A stretch of 64,000 nt of DNA from Halovivax ruber XH-70 (GCF_000328525.1 NC_019964.1:868001-932000), one strand, 5' to 3'. Positions 26,544 to 36,611 are shown, counted from the first letter of the stretch. The notes: generated from the letters alone by a model not told the origin. Translations and numbers: made by a program.

Positions 26544-27346
26544 GCGCCGTCACCTCCACCGTCGGCCCACCGATCACCGAGTTCGGCGACGATCGCTTCG
26601 AGTTCGTCGTGATCGGCGCTCGCCACCCGCTCGGCGGCCGCGGCCACGTCGGTCGAGCCGTCGAATCGCGCCTGAATGTCCGCGTAGACGCGCGGTGTCC
26701 CGCCGGCCAGCCGCTCGACCTGCTCACGAAGGGCGGCGTACACAGGTGTCTCGAACGTCGACGGGACGCGTTCAGCGGCCAGTCCGAACGAGAGGACGGC
26801 CGCGTGCGTCGCGGCCTGAACGGATCCCATCGCCGCGTCGTGCTCGGCGGCCGTCGTCTCGACGAGGTCGTTGCCGGCGGCTTCGAGGTCAGCCAGAATC
26901 GCGGCGGTCAACGGCCCCCGGTTTTCGGCGACGACGGCGATGGAACCCGGCGCTCGCTCGGGTGCGAACAGCGGGTGGAGGCTGCAGTGTTCCAGGTCGG
27001 GGGCGTGGCCGGCCATCGCCTCGAGCGCGGGTTCCATCACGCCAGTGACGTCGACGAGTACACCGCGAGCACGGTCCGCGTGAGCCGCGACCGCCTCCTC
27101 GACGAGTGCCATCGGGACGGCGAGACAGACCACGTCGAATTCGGCCGACGCCCCATCCGCATCACCGTCGGCCTCGCCGTCGGCAGCGGGTCCGGTGACC
27201 GGGTCGAGCGGTGCGACTCTTCCCCCGACGGCCGCGGCCGTCTCCCGTGCCACGGCCTCGTCGACGTCGGCGACGGCCACCTCCGCGTCGAGTACGTCGG
27301 CGATCCAGCGCCCCATCGCGCCGGCGCCGACGACGAGTACGTCCAT
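26540..27346 (-). CDS. tyrA: Prephenate dehydrogenase (TyrA)
   Basis: A 268-residue NAD(P)-dependent dehydrogenase for tyrosine synthesis. The N-terminal Rossmann motif is VLVVGAGAMGRW (about 3-14), and the middle holds LEHCSLHPLFAPER, with the HP segment typical of TyrA. The C-terminal helical dimerisation domain follows. It is short, as in other haloarchaeal TyrA, without a fused chorismate mutase. ATG 27346 starts directly at the Rossmann fold. It overlaps the downstream Rsm22-like gene by 4 nt. Confidence 0.85.
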   Translation of the reverse strand: MDVLVVGAGAMGRWIADVLDAEVAVADVDEAVARETAAAVGGRVAPLDPVTGPAADGEADGDADGASAEFDVVCLAVPMALVEEAVAAHADRARGVLVDVTGVMEPALEAMAGHAPDLEHCSLHPLFAPERAPGSIAVVAENRGPLTAAILADLEAAGNDLVETTAAEHDAAMGSVQAATHAAVLSFGLAAERVPSTFETPVYAALREQVERLAGGTPRVYADIQARFDGSTDVAAAAERVASADHDELEAIVAELGDRWADGGGDGA

Positions 27347-27438
27347 TGGCGGGTGGTATCCGGCGCCCCCGCAAAAGGAGTTCGGTCGGTGCAGGGTGTC
27401 GGCATGCTGCTGCGCTGAAGCACGAACCGTGACGCAGC

Positions 27439-27867
27439 TCAACGAGTCCCTTCTCGCAGGCCCTGTCGATCAGGGCCCGATCTGGCCCACAGGAGGAACG
27501 AAGCGACGTACACCGTAACTCCGAGGAGCCCACCGAGCAACACGTTTGCAACCGCCGCGAAGGGAACGGGAACGAACACCACGATCAGAACCATCACACA
27601 GCAATACAGCGCGGTGACTGTCAGCCGACCGCCCAGCCCGATCGCCCGGAACCAGTGACCGATGGTGTCCCCAAGCGCTGTATTGGCAACCGGACCGAGC
27701 GCGAGAACGGCCGTGACGAATCCGGCGCCGATGCCCGGCCACCACGGTGACGCAAGCATCGATCCGATCAGGAGGACGAGCGCGACGCCGCTCCCTGCGG
27801 AGAGGGACTCGCTCCGTTTCGGCGGCCGTTCGGGGAACCACAGTGCTGGACCGATTCGATCACGCAT
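27439..27867 (-). CDS. Small membrane protein, unknown
   Basis: A 142-residue protein with four predicted hydrophobic helices (near residues 28-45, 48-66, 80-100 and 103-123) and a polar N-terminus. No motif is recognised. ATG 27867 is used; another ATG two codons earlier (27873) is equally possible. It sits upstream of tyrA in the same direction, 92 nt away, and may be co-transcribed. Confidence 0.6.
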   Translation of the reverse strand: MRDRIGPALWFPERPPKRSESLSAGSGVALVLLIGSMLASPWWPGIGAGFVTAVLALGPVANTALGDTIGHWFRAIGLGGRLTVTALYCCVMVLIVVFVPVPFAAVANVLLGGLLGVTVYVASFLLWARSGPDRQGLREGTR

Positions 27868-27954
27868 ACGCACATTCGATTGGCAACCGCTATTACTGTT
27901 TGTGAGGTGGCCGGGTGGGCGTCGCCGTGACTGGACTGTCGGTCGCGGGTCCGA

Positions 27955-29139
27955 TCAGCGTCGATCTTCGGGCTCGATAGCGATCGGGTAGTCCGTGAGG
28001 TTCTCGTAGCCGTCCTCGGTGACGACGACGAGGTCCTCGATCCGGACGCCGCCGACCGCGGGGTCGTAGATTCCGGGTTCGACGGTGACCACGTGGCCGG
28101 GTTCGAGCTCCTCGCCGCCGAACGAGAGGCGCGGTCCCTCGTGGATGTCGAGGCCGACGCCGTGGCCGGTGCCGTGGATGTAGCCGGTGTCGGTCTCCGG
28201 GTCGCTCCGCAGGGTCGCGTAGCCCGCGTCTTCGATCACGTCACAGACGATCCCGTGGACCTCGTCACCGGTGACGCCCGGCTCGATGGCGTCGAGAGCG
28301 GCCTCGAACGCCTCGTCGGTCGCGTCGTAGCGGCGCTTCAGTTCGTCACTCGGCTGCCCGCGGACGAACGTTCGGGTCATGTCGCCGAAGTAGCCCGTCT
28401 CCTTGTCGCGCGGGAAGATGTCGATCACGATCGACTCGCCGGCTTCGAGCGGGCCGCTCCCGCGGTCGTGGGGATCGGCGGCGTCGGCGCCGCAGGCGAC
28501 GATCGTCTCGTCTAACGCACAGCCCTCGCGCAGGAGCGCGATCTCGATCTCGGTCGTGACGCGCTCGCTCGTCAGTGGCTCGCCCTCGTGGTAGAGGACG
28601 CCGTCGCGAACCTCGGCGGCTGCGATCAGCCCCTCGGCGACGGCCATCGCCCGCTGGTTCGCCGCCTGCGTCTCGTGGATGGCATCGATTTCGGCGCCGG
28701 ACTTCGTCGCGCGGATCTCGCCCACGACGTCGTCGGCCTCGACCGTGACGTCGACGCCGAGGTCGCGCAATCCGTCGGCCGTTCCGATGGGGCAGTGCTG
28801 AGGGACCGCGATCGACGAGACGTCGTGGTCGGCGAGAAAGGCCTCGATCGTCCGGAGCCGTCCCTCGCGAGGCCCGTACTCGTCCCGCAGGTCCTGTGCA
28901 TCGTACGCCGCCGTGTTGGTGACGGAGTCGGCGTCGGCCTCGCTTCGAGCGCGGCCGTACTCGAGCCCGGAGACGAGGAGGTGGACGCCGTCGTCGGTGA
29001 CGAGCGTCTGGAACGGGTCAGGTGCACTGAATCCGGAGACGTAGCGCTGTTCGGGTTCGTCGCCAGCCGCGTCGATCAGGTAGCCGTCGACGTCGGTCGT
29101 CGTGAGCGCCGATCGCAGGGCAGCAAGCTCGCCAGTCAT
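27955..29139 (-). CDS. M24 family metallopeptidase (Xaa-Pro peptidase-like)
   Basis: A 394-residue protein with a creatinase-type N-terminal domain (1-155) and a pita-bread catalytic domain. Metal ligands can be seen: Asp in VIDIFPRD, Asp in GYFGDMTRT, His in [12 protein letters not shown], Glu in TVEPGIY and Glu in [10 protein letters not shown]. It probably removes N-terminal residues next to proline or cleaves Xaa-Pro dipeptides. Length is typical for PepQ-type enzymes. It is monocistronic and convergent with none of its neighbours. Confidence 0.88.
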   Translation of the reverse strand: MTGELAALRSALTTTDVDGYLIDAAGDEPEQRYVSGFSAPDPFQTLVTDDGVHLLVSGLEYGRARSEADADSVTNTAAYDAQDLRDEYGPREGRLRTIEAFLADHDVSSIAVPQHCPIGTADGLRDLGVDVTVEADDVVGEIRATKSGAEIDAIHETQAANQRAMAVAEGLIAAAEVRDGVLYHEGEPLTSERVTTEIEIALLREGCALDETIVACGADAADPHDRGSGPLEAGESIVIDIFPRDKETGYFGDMTRTFVRGQPSDELKRRYDATDEAFEAALDAIEPGVTGDEVHGIVCDVIEDAGYATLRSDPETDTGYIHGTGHGVGLDIHEGPRLSFGGEELEPGHVVTVEPGIYDPAVGGVRIEDLVVVTEDGYENLTDYPIAIEPEDRR

Positions 29140-29367
29140 ACCCGTCCGTTTCGCGGGATCGACCTTAATCCCCCGCTTCCCGGCGGAATCGTGCCGGTTC
29201 GTGGGGCGATCTGGTCTACTCGGACGGAACCCGTCCTCGTTCGTAGTGTACTGGGTCTATCGAGCCGGCCCGACGTCGGACCCGTCCTTCACGACCGCTC
29301 GGCTCTGGCGACCCGCCCCGTTGTCGCGACCGGTACCGTGATAGGCGAACCGGCCGACACCGTCTGT

Positions 29368-30693
29368 ATGGACGTCACGATCTCGCCAGGTCCCGTCGGT
29401 GGCACGGTTTCCGCTCCGCCGTCGAAGAGCTACACGCACCGGGCGATCCTCGCTGCGGGCTGTGGCCAGCGCGCCGTCGTCGCGGACCCGCTCTGGAGCG
29501 CCGACACCCGGGCCACCGCCCGCGCCGTCGAGGCGTTCGGCGGATCCATCGAGCGACGGACGGACGGTGCGCTCGAGATTCAGGGCTTCGACGGGGGCCC
29601 CACAATTCCCGGGGATGTGATCGACTGTACGAACTCGGGCACGACGATGCGTCTGGTCACGGCGATTGCCGCCCTCGCCGACGGGACGACGGTCCTGACG
29701 GGCGACGCGTCGCTCCGATCCCGGCCGCAGGGTCCGCTTCTCGACGCGCTCTCGGAACTCGGTGCGACGGCCCGTAGCACCCGCGGAAACGGCCAGGCAC
29801 CGCTGATCGTCGACGGACCGATGGCGGGCGGGACGGTCTCGATCCCGGGCGACGTCTCCTCGCAGTACGTGACGGCGCTGCTCTTCGCCGGCGCGCTCAC
29901 CGACGCTGGCGTCGACCTTCGCCTCGAAACCGAACTGAAGTCCGCACCGTACGTCGAGGTGACGCGCGAACTCCTCGCGGACTTCGGCGTCGAGACCCGG
30001 GAAACGACCGACGGTTTCGCGGTCGAAGGTGGACAGTCGTACCGCCCGGCCGATGGCACGTACGCCGTCCCCGGCGACTTCTCCTCGATCTCGTACCTCC
30101 TCGCGGCGGGTGCCGTGGCCGACGGGGACGTGGGCGGTGCTACTGCGGGAACTGGGGAGGGGACGCTCGAAATAACGGGCGCCCGACCGAGCGCCCAGGG
30201 CGATAGCGCCATCGTCGAACACGTCACCGAGTTCGGCGCGCCAGTCGAGTGGGATCGCGACGACGGCACGCTGACGATCGAACCCGCGCCGCTGTCCGGC
30301 ATCGAGGTCTCGGTCGCCGACACGCCGGACTTGCTCCCGACGCTCGCCGTCCTCGGTGCGGTCGCCGACGGCGAGACCAGCATCGTCGATGCCGAGCACG
30401 TCCGGTACAAGGAGACAGATCGGATCGACGCGATGGCGAGCGAACTCGCGAAACTCGGCGTCGAGACGACCGAGGAGCGCGACTCGCTGACCGTCCACGG
30501 CGACGAGTCGACGCTCACCGGGGCGACGGTCGACGGCCACGGCGATCACCGGATCGTCATGGCGCTTGCCGTCGCCGCGCTGGTTGCCGACGGTGAGACG
30601 ACGATCCGGGGCGCCGAGCACGTCGACGTCTCCTTTCCAAACTTCTTCGATGCGTTCGAATCGCTCGGCGTCGTGATCGATCGCCACGAATGA
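29368..30693 (+). CDS. aroA: 3-phosphoshikimate 1-carboxyvinyltransferase (EPSP synthase)
   Basis: A 441-residue enzyme of the shikimate pathway joining PEP to shikimate 3-phosphate. Motifs: [11 protein letters not shown] (Lys 20), [11 protein letters not shown], and RYKETDRI with [10 protein letters not shown] near the C-terminus. The tandem beta-alpha-beta repeats of the family run the full length. ATG 29368 is the correct start; the open frame upstream to 28588 is the antisense of the M24 gene. Its product feeds chorismate toward tyrosine, used by TyrA encoded 2 kb away on the other strand. Confidence 0.93.
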   Translation: MDVTISPGPVGGTVSAPPSKSYTHRAILAAGCGQRAVVADPLWSADTRATARAVEAFGGSIERRTDGALEIQGFDGGPTIPGDVIDCTNSGTTMRLVTAIAALADGTTVLTGDASLRSRPQGPLLDALSELGATARSTRGNGQAPLIVDGPMAGGTVSIPGDVSSQYVTALLFAGALTDAGVDLRLETELKSAPYVEVTRELLADFGVETRETTDGFAVEGGQSYRPADGTYAVPGDFSSISYLLAAGAVADGDVGGATAGTGEGTLEITGARPSAQGDSAIVEHVTEFGAPVEWDRDDGTLTIEPAPLSGIEVSVADTPDLLPTLAVLGAVADGETSIVDAEHVRYKETDRIDAMASELAKLGVETTEERDSLTVHGDESTLTGATVDGHGDHRIVMALAVAALVADGETTIRGAEHVDVSFPNFFDAFESLGVVIDRHE

Positions 30694-30779
30694 CGGCCTC
30701 ACGAACCGGATAGTGGTTGCGGAACCGGCTGGCCAGCGTCGCCGAAAGTGTTAGGACGTCGGACCGGTTCGACTGTGGC

Positions 30780-32054
30780 ATGCGTCGGCACGAACTGGTC
30801 GACGAGTTGTGTGCCAGGGGCGAGGAGGGCGTCGTCGAACCGGCCTACGGCGGCGACTGCGTGACGAACGCTGCCGAGTCGGCGCTCGCTCTCCTGAACC
30901 CGGCGTTCGAGCGTACTTTGCCGGACGAAGCGTTTCGCGGCGTCGAGACCGACGTCGAGACGGTGGTCTTCGTCTTGCTCGACGGGTTCGGCTACGACGA
31001 GTGGACGCGGTTCGAATCGCGCCGGACGCTCGCCCGCCGATTCGCCGAGTCGGGAGCGGTCCGTCCACTCACGTCGATCTATCCCTCCGAGACGGCGGCG
31101 GCCTTCACCTCGATCACGACCGGCACGAACCCCGTCGAACACGGACTCCTCGGCTGGTTCCAGTATCTGGAGCCGATCGATCGCGACGTCGTCACCTTAC
31201 CGTTTACCACGCTCGACGGGACGCCCATCGACGAGGTCGACCCGTCGCTAGACGGGACGGCCCTCTTCGACGCCGACCCGCTCTCGGCCCGCGCGGCCGA
31301 GACCGACGTCTCGTTCGAGACGGTCCTCCCGGCGTCGATCGCCGACTCGCCGTACAGCCGGGCGATCTTCGACGGCGCGAGACGGACCGGATACGAGGAA
31401 CGGGAGACGTTCGCGACCCAGCTTCGCGACCGCGTCGAGGCGGCGTCCGGGCCGACGTTCGTCTTCGGCTACGAGCCGTCGATCGACGCGGTCGCCCACG
31501 AGGAAGGGTTGACGAGCCGGTCGGCCCGACAGACGATGGCGGACGTCCTCACCGGATTGCAGGCCGATCTCGTCGATGCGCTCTCGCCGTCGATCGCCGC
31601 GGACACGCTCCTCGTCGTCTCGGCCGACCACGGCCTCGTCGACACGCCGCCCGCCGAAAATATTGACGTGACCGAGTGGTCACACTGGGATACCCTTCAG
31701 GGCCGATTCCGTCGTGACGCGGCCGGAGGACCCCGACGCCCGACGGGCAGTCCACGGAACGCGCACTTCCACGTCGAACCCGAGGAACTCGATGCGGCCC
31801 ACGCCGAACTAGAAGACGCCGTCGAGGGACGAGTGTACACGCGCACCGAGGCCGTCGATTCGGGCCTGTTCGGCGAGGGAGAGCCCACCGAACGCTTCGA
31901 ACGCCGGTGCGGTGACCTGGTCGCGATCCATCGCGAGCGCGGCCTGTGCTGGCGGGCCGACGATCGCTCGAATCGCGGGATGCACGGCGGGCTCACCCGG
32001 GCCGAGATGCTCGTCCCGTTCGCCGCGGCACGCGTCGACGCGTTGCAGAACTGA
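30780..32054 (+). CDS. Alkaline-phosphatase-superfamily phosphodiesterase/pyrophosphatase
   Basis: A 424-residue protein of the nucleotide pyrophosphatase/phosphodiesterase branch. Metal and nucleophile positions appear in FVLLDGFGYDEW (first Asp), IYPSETAAAFTSITTG (Thr/Ser nucleophile region), FGYEPSIDAVAHEEG (Asp and His) and VSADHGLV (Asp-His). There is no signal peptide, so it acts inside the cell. The substrate is unknown. ATG 30780 is preferred over the GTG-type start 21 codons upstream. Confidence 0.82.
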   Translation: MRRHELVDELCARGEEGVVEPAYGGDCVTNAAESALALLNPAFERTLPDEAFRGVETDVETVVFVLLDGFGYDEWTRFESRRTLARRFAESGAVRPLTSIYPSETAAAFTSITTGTNPVEHGLLGWFQYLEPIDRDVVTLPFTTLDGTPIDEVDPSLDGTALFDADPLSARAAETDVSFETVLPASIADSPYSRAIFDGARRTGYEERETFATQLRDRVEAASGPTFVFGYEPSIDAVAHEEGLTSRSARQTMADVLTGLQADLVDALSPSIAADTLLVVSADHGLVDTPPAENIDVTEWSHWDTLQGRFRRDAAGGPRRPTGSPRNAHFHVEPEELDAAHAELEDAVEGRVYTRTEAVDSGLFGEGEPTERFERRCGDLVAIHRERGLCWRADDRSNRGMHGGLTRAEMLVPFAAARVDALQN

Positions 32055-32156
32055 GCCGCCAGCGGTCGGCGGGCAGCCCGCGAGTGGGCCGGGTGGATCG
32101 AACGGCCCTGCACTGCTGCGTCGCCGGCGACTGCCCGTCACACTCACCCTGTACCA

Positions 32157-32163
32157 TTTTACC
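32157..32163 (+). promoter_or_regulatory. TATA-like box of amphi-Trp gene
   Basis: TTTTACC is centred 26 nt before the ATG at 32186, implying a leaderless mRNA. Confidence 0.4.
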
Positions 32164-32185
32164 CGAGAAGCCCGTTTAAGGGGCT

Positions 32186-32524
32186 ATGGTCGTACGAACC
32201 GACGACAGCCGGGAACTCGGGCGCACGGACGTGGCGGCGCTCTTTCGCGAACTCGCGGACGAGTTCGAGCGGGGCGGCGAGACGGTGTCGATCCCCGTCG
32301 GAAACAAGACCGTCGCCTTGCGTCCGCCCGACGACGTAACGACGGAGGTCGAAGTGTTAGAACGGTCGGGGATGGTCCGCGGGGATCAGGAGCGCCTCCG
32401 AATCGACGTTCGATGGGCGCCAGCCGCGAAGGAAGAGCCACGGCCGGTCGGCGAGGCGGACGACGGCGGGACGGAGCAAGAGCGTCTCGATCGACAGCCC
32501 GCGAGTGACCGCCAGGAGTCGTGA
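32186..32524 (+). CDS. amphi-Trp domain protein (second copy)
   Basis: A 112-residue protein. Residues 1-78 fit the amphi-Trp pattern: helix with VAALFRELADEFERGG, strand SIPVGNKTVALRPP and a final DVRWAP strand. The remaining 35 residues are polar and probably disordered. Function unknown. The gene stands 94 nt upstream of the AglJ-type glycosyltransferase gene in the same direction. Confidence 0.75.
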   Translation: MVVRTDDSRELGRTDVAALFRELADEFERGGETVSIPVGNKTVALRPPDDVTTEVEVLERSGMVRGDQERLRIDVRWAPAAKEEPRPVGEADDGGTEQERLDRQPASDRQES

Positions 32525-32618
32525 TCGGCGAATGTCGTCCTGGCCACGGACGACGCCGTTCCCGGCGGGCACCCACCGACCAGTAGCCTTTTTGGGTCGC
32601 CGACCCGAGGTCCCGCCA

Positions 32619-33653
32619 ATGTCCCCCGAGGCGGCCGGAGCGAGCACGCGCGCCCAGCAGCCGGCGCCAGCGCAGTCGCCCGGCGTTCCGAAATCGTCCG
32701 TCTGCATTCTTCTCCCGACGCTGAACGAAGCGGCGACCATCGGCGACATCGTGAGCGACTTTCGAGCGCGCGGGTACGACAACGTCCTCGTGATGGACGG
32801 TGGATCGACCGACCAGACGAGAGATATTGCCCGCGAGGCGGGCGCTCGCGTCGTCGAACAATCGGGTGAGGGAAAGGGCCAGGCGATTCGCGAGGCGATG
32901 GCGTACGTCGACGTCCCGTACGTTCTCATGCTGGACGGCGACGGCACGTACGACCCCGCGGACGCCGAACGGATGCTCGAGCCGCTCGCCGACGGCTACG
33001 AACACGTCATCGGCGATCGGTTCGCCGACATCGATCCGGACGCGATGACTCGTCTCAATCGCGTCGGCAACCGACTCATCAACCGCTCGTTCACGACGAT
33101 CCACGGCGCCGAGTACGCCGACATCCTCTCGGGCTACCGGGCCTTCACCGTCGACTCGTTCGAGCGCTGTTCGCCGTCGGCGGATGGCTTTACGATCGAG
33201 ACCGAACTGGCCGTCGAGTGTGTCAAGCAGGGAATCGACACGACGGTCGTCCCGATCAGCTACGGCGCTCGGCCGGACGACTCGGAGACGAACTTACGCC
33301 CCGTCCGCGACGGCGGGCGGATCATCGTCTCGCTGTACTCGCTGGCCCGGACCAACAACCCGCTCTTTTTCTTCGGGAGTCTCGGGCTCGCGAGCATCGT
33401 CGTCGGCGCGGCCGTCGCGCTGTTCGTCCTCACGCAGTGGCTCGTCCACGACATCGGCCACAACATCCTCGCGCTCGTCGGTGCGGCCGCAATCTTGCTC
33501 GGCGTCCAGCTGCTCATGTTCGGTGTCCTCTCCGATATGATCGTCTCGTTGCATCGCGATCAGCGTCGGCAACTCCAGCGTCTCAGCCACGTCGAACGGA
33601 CGCACTCGGCCGATCGACCGGCCCACCGTGAGCACGATCCCGACGACGAGTAA
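32619..33653 (+). CDS. aglJ: S-layer N-glycosyltransferase, AglJ-like
   Basis: A 344-residue family 2 glycosyltransferase. The catalytic domain (about 26-240) carries ILLPTLNEAATIGD, VMDGGSTDQTRD and the DGDGTYD motif (Asp 106-Asp 108, metal/sugar-nucleotide binding). Two membrane helices follow (about 255-275, 285-310), then a charged tail. In Haloferax, AglJ adds the first hexose to dolichol phosphate in protein N-glycosylation; the assignment to that subfamily is by resemblance. Other agl genes are not in the window. Confidence 0.75.
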   Translation: MSPEAAGASTRAQQPAPAQSPGVPKSSVCILLPTLNEAATIGDIVSDFRARGYDNVLVMDGGSTDQTRDIAREAGARVVEQSGEGKGQAIREAMAYVDVPYVLMLDGDGTYDPADAERMLEPLADGYEHVIGDRFADIDPDAMTRLNRVGNRLINRSFTTIHGAEYADILSGYRAFTVDSFERCSPSADGFTIETELAVECVKQGIDTTVVPISYGARPDDSETNLRPVRDGGRIIVSLYSLARTNNPLFFFGSLGLASIVVGAAVALFVLTQWLVHDIGHNILALVGAAAILLGVQLLMFGVLSDMIVSLHRDQRRQLQRLSHVERTHSADRPAHREHDPDDE

Positions 33654-33726
33654 TCGAATCGACGACGCAACTCCCGATCCGGCGACGCAGTTTCCTCATA
33701 CGTCAACGCGGCACCCGGTCCTTCAC

Positions 33727-34056
33727 TCAAAACGGCAAGAGCCCACGAAGCCGGCCGATCAGCGACGCGCCACGATTGGCTCGATACGCTTCGAACACGG
33801 GGTGCAGTTCGTTCAATAGTTCCTGTCGGGAGTCGAACGAGCTCGTGTCCACCTCGGCGAGCGCCTCCGAGAGCGACACCGTCGAACCAGCCGGGTCGTA
33901 CGGGACCGGCCGGTCGCCGAGTGCACTGTCGACGGCGTCGGCCGAGGCCGGAAAGTCGAGATCGGCGTCGCGCAATCGAGCGTCGACTGCGGCGATGCCG
34001 AATTCGATCGTTTCGGGCTCCGTATCGTCGCCTCCCTGTGGCGGCCGAACTCCCAT
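33727..34056 (-). CDS. DUF5789 family protein
   Basis: A 109-residue acidic haloarchaeal protein. The conserved core reads AAVDARLRDADLDFPASAD, then YDPAGSTVSLSEAL and a final FDSRQELLNELHPVFEAYR helix. The function is unknown. ATG 34056 is used rather than the start eight codons upstream. Confidence 0.7.
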   Translation of the reverse strand: MGVRPPQGGDDTEPETIEFGIAAVDARLRDADLDFPASADAVDSALGDRPVPYDPAGSTVSLSEALAEVDTSSFDSRQELLNELHPVFEAYRANRGASLIGRLRGLLPF

Positions 34057-34208
34057 GGCCGGAGGTAGGGGACTCCCCACAAAAAACCGCTACGCTGCGC
34101 GACGCCGGTCGACGGCGAGCCGTCGGTCGGCAGACGGGATGGATGACGCGGCGGTCAGTGAACGCCGGTTGTCGACATCCCTTTGGGAATCCACGGCGAT
34201 ATCCCGCC

Positions 34209-34418
34209 ATGACCGAGTACACGACGGTCTCGATTCCGAAGGAGCTCGCCGAACGCGTCGACGAGACGATCGAGGGAACGAGTTTCACGTCGACGAGCGA
34301 TCTGGTCCGCTTCTTGCTTCGGAGCATCGTCATCCAGCACCAGCGCTCTGGCAAACTCACCGAATCCGAGTTCGAAGAGATCGCCGAACAGCTCCGCGGC
34401 CTGGGCTATCTCGAGTGA
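34209..34418 (+). CDS. Ribbon-helix-helix (CopG-like) DNA-binding protein
   Basis: A 69-residue protein: strand TTVSIPKELAERVDE, a helix, then STSDLVRFLLRSIV, the classic ribbon-helix-helix arrangement. It should dimerise and bind DNA through the N-terminal strand. ATG 34209 is chosen; the longer frame upstream is Arg-rich noise. No toxin gene is adjacent. Confidence 0.75.
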   Translation: MTEYTTVSIPKELAERVDETIEGTSFTSTSDLVRFLLRSIVIQHQRSGKLTESEFEEIAEQLRGLGYLE

Positions 34419-34447
34419 AGCGGGGTTCGCGGCCGGCGGCGGTCGAC

Positions 34448-34912
34448 TCAGTCCTCGAACGGCCGTTCCGGTGGTTCGGCGTCGAGTAACTTGAGCGCCA
34501 GTCGATCACCCGACCGATCGAAGGCACGAAGGGACGTTTCGTTGGGTTCCCACGGCGGGACGGCCACGAGAACGACCGCGCCGAGATCGTCGCGGAGCGT
34601 CACGTCCAGGACGCCGTCGGGATGGGAGACGAACCGGCCCTGCGTACTCCGGTTCGGCGTCGAGAGTTCGACGCCGAAGACGTGCGTGAGCGAGTTCCCC
34701 GGATCGGGGAGCAGATACTCGGCGAAGACGGACTGTGCCGGGTCGAGCGATTCGACACCGTCGCCGTCGAGCTCGCCGGCCGGGACGGTCGAGATACCGG
34801 TCGAGACTGGGTCGGGATCGTTGGCACTCGCCAGTTCGAGCAACGCTTCGACCATCCCGTTCGTGATATAGACGGTTCGAGGCCCAGAACCCGGGTCTGC
34901 GCTGGCGGTCAC
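34448..34912 (-). CDS. Conserved haloarchaeal hypothetical protein
   Basis: A 154-residue protein. It contains YITNGMVEALLELA, VFAEYLLPDPGNS, GRFVSHPDGVLDVT and VVLVAVPPWEP, a layout reminiscent of JAB/MPN-fold proteins, but the JAMM metal motif (HxH...SxxD) is not apparent. So an enzymatic role is not supported. GTG 34912 is the likely start; the frame upstream to TTG 34993 is less convincing. It is convergent with the CopG-like gene. Confidence 0.5.
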   Translation of the reverse strand: MTASADPGSGPRTVYITNGMVEALLELASANDPDPVSTGISTVPAGELDGDGVESLDPAQSVFAEYLLPDPGNSLTHVFGVELSTPNRSTQGRFVSHPDGVLDVTLRDDLGAVVLVAVPPWEPNETSLRAFDRSGDRLALKLLDAEPPERPFED

Positions 34913-35029
34913 GACTCGGTCACCGGGAGTTGCATGTGTGCCCTTCGTCCGCGATGGCCGTAACCGTTCGGGCGTGTCGAAGACTCTCGGCAAATCGGGC
35001 GACCCGACGAGGCGCTGATCCGGGGCGGT

Positions 35030-36007
35030 TCACCCGCTCCACTCCTCGAACGAGCCGTAGATCCCCTTCGAGAGGTAGCGTTCGCTGGAGTCCGGAAAGA
35101 CCGTGACGACGGAGTCGTGCGGGGCATCGATCTCGCCGTCGGCGATCTGGGTCGCGACGTGTCGGGCCGCGACGCTCGCCGCACCGGCGCTCGAGCCGAC
35201 CAGGTGGCCCTCCTCGGCGGCGAGTCGCGCGAGTTCTTCGTGTGCGTGCTCGTCCGGGATCGGATAGATGTCGTCGACGAGTTCCGGTTCGAACAGCTCG
35301 TTCGTGTCGGTGTTGTGGGTACCGATCCCCTCGATCTTGTACTCGCCTTCCGATCGATCTTCGCCGAGGAACTCGCCGTAGAGCGAGCCCTCGGGTTCGA
35401 CCGCCGCGACGTAGGTGTCGGGATTCTGCTCGCGTGCGTAGCGGGCGATTCCCATGAGCGTCCCCGCCGTTCCACAGCCGGCGACGACGGCGCCGACCTC
35501 GTCCAGCGCGTCGTAGATCTCCGGGCCGGTCGTCTCGTAGTGGGCCTCCGTGTTGAGCGGGTTCGAGAACTGCTGGGGGACGACCGCGTCGTCCAGCTCG
35601 TCGGCGAGTTCGTGGGCACGATCAATCGCGCCACCCATGCCGTCGTCGGTGGGCGTGTTGATGACCTCGGCACCCAGCGCCCGCATGAGTTGCTGTTTTT
35701 CGAGACTGAATCGCTCGGGGACCACGAAGACGGCGTCGAGGCCCAGCTGTTGGGCGGCGACGGCGAACCCGATCCCCGTGTTCCCCGCGGTGGGCTCGAC
35801 GACGGTCCCGCCTTCGCCGACGTCGCCCCGTTCGAGCAGCCGCTCTAACATGTAGGCGCCGATTCGATCCTTGACGCTCGCGCCAGGGTTGAACGATTCG
35901 AGTTTCGCGTAGATGGAGACGTCGGCCGGCCCGGCCTGCACACAGACCAGCGGCGTGTTCCCCACGGTGTCGAGCACCGACGACAGCGCTCGGTCGTGTT
36001 CGGTCAT
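35030..36007 (-). CDS. PLP-dependent cysteine synthase
   Basis: A 325-residue fold-type II PLP enzyme. The PLP lysine is in NPGASVKDRIG (Lys 46), the substrate loop is PTAGNTGIG (about 72-80), the phosphate-binding loop is GCGTAGTLMG and the late motif is GHLVGSSAGAA. It should make cysteine from O-acetylserine or O-phosphoserine, or act as cystathionine beta-synthase; the PTAGNTG form is compatible with either. Full length, ATG start. Confidence 0.85.
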   Translation of the reverse strand: MTEHDRALSSVLDTVGNTPLVCVQAGPADVSIYAKLESFNPGASVKDRIGAYMLERLLERGDVGEGGTVVEPTAGNTGIGFAVAAQQLGLDAVFVVPERFSLEKQQLMRALGAEVINTPTDDGMGGAIDRAHELADELDDAVVPQQFSNPLNTEAHYETTGPEIYDALDEVGAVVAGCGTAGTLMGIARYAREQNPDTYVAAVEPEGSLYGEFLGEDRSEGEYKIEGIGTHNTDTNELFEPELVDDIYPIPDEHAHEELARLAAEEGHLVGSSAGAASVAARHVATQIADGEIDAPHDSVVTVFPDSSERYLSKGIYGSFEEWSG

Positions 36008-36072
36008 GTTCGAGGCAACGTTTGCCCCGGGTGATAGCTGTTATTATCGAGCGGAACCCGCCCGCCGGTCGA

Positions 36073-36423
36073 TCAGGCGTTGGGCTCGGACGCGGCCGTG
36101 GCGTCGGCCCCGTCTTCCGCCGTTCCGTCGCCGTCGGTCGCCGCCGTCTCCGTTTCGTCTTCATCCGCTGGTTCCGTTCCATCGTCGGTCGCGGCCTCGG
36201 CCAGAATCGCCTCGACGTCGAGGCCGCGGTCCTCCGCGATCGCTTCGAGGAGCGCGTGCTGTTCGGCGACGTCGGCTTCGAGATCGGTGACCGTGTCGTG
36301 TGTCTCGTCGACTTCGCCCTCGAGGTTGATGATTCGCTGCTGGAGCTGCTGGACCTGTGTGTACATCTGCTCGGCCTTTTCGGAGACGAGCTGGATCTTC
36401 TTCGCCGTCGAGCCTAATCCCAT
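36073..36423 (-). CDS. DUF5798 coiled-coil protein
   Basis: A 116-residue haloarchaeal protein. MGLGSTAKKIQLVSEKAEQ is followed by a long amphipathic helix with heptads (about 15-65), then an acidic, Ala-rich disordered tail. No function is known. ATG 36423 begins the conserved part. The gene ends 65 nt before the cysK-like start region on the same strand, so it is downstream of no obvious operon. Confidence 0.7.
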   Translation of the reverse strand: MGLGSTAKKIQLVSEKAEQMYTQVQQLQQRIINLEGEVDETHDTVTDLEADVAEQHALLEAIAEDRGLDVEAILAEAATDDGTEPADEDETETAATDGDGTAEDGADATAASEPNA

Positions 36424-36498
36424 ACATCCTCCTGTGTGATCCAGCCAGTTGGTTCTTTCCACTCGAATTTCCGATGGTACCAGCGCTGGGTCGGTTGC

Positions 36499-36531
36499 GT
36501 GTCACCGCCGGTGTGTGTGTGTGTGTGACAC
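36499..36531. repeat. GT microsatellite inside a palindrome
   Basis: GTGTCAC (36499-36505) and GTGACAC (36525-36531) are inverted copies enclosing an eight-unit GT run (36511-36526). It lies about 110 nt upstream of the SRP RNA, between divergent transcripts. Confidence 0.6.
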
Positions 36532-36611
36532 GCCCACCTTTCTTGCGTGGACACCACCGATCGGGAGTGGAAACGTCGCCGCAGTCTGGTGATCGTGGAG
36601 GCGAAAGGTCC

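Noticed and set aside
28588-29367. Upstream extension of the aroA frame
   Set aside because: The first 260 codons are antisense to the M24 peptidase, and EPSP synthase begins exactly at ATG 29368.
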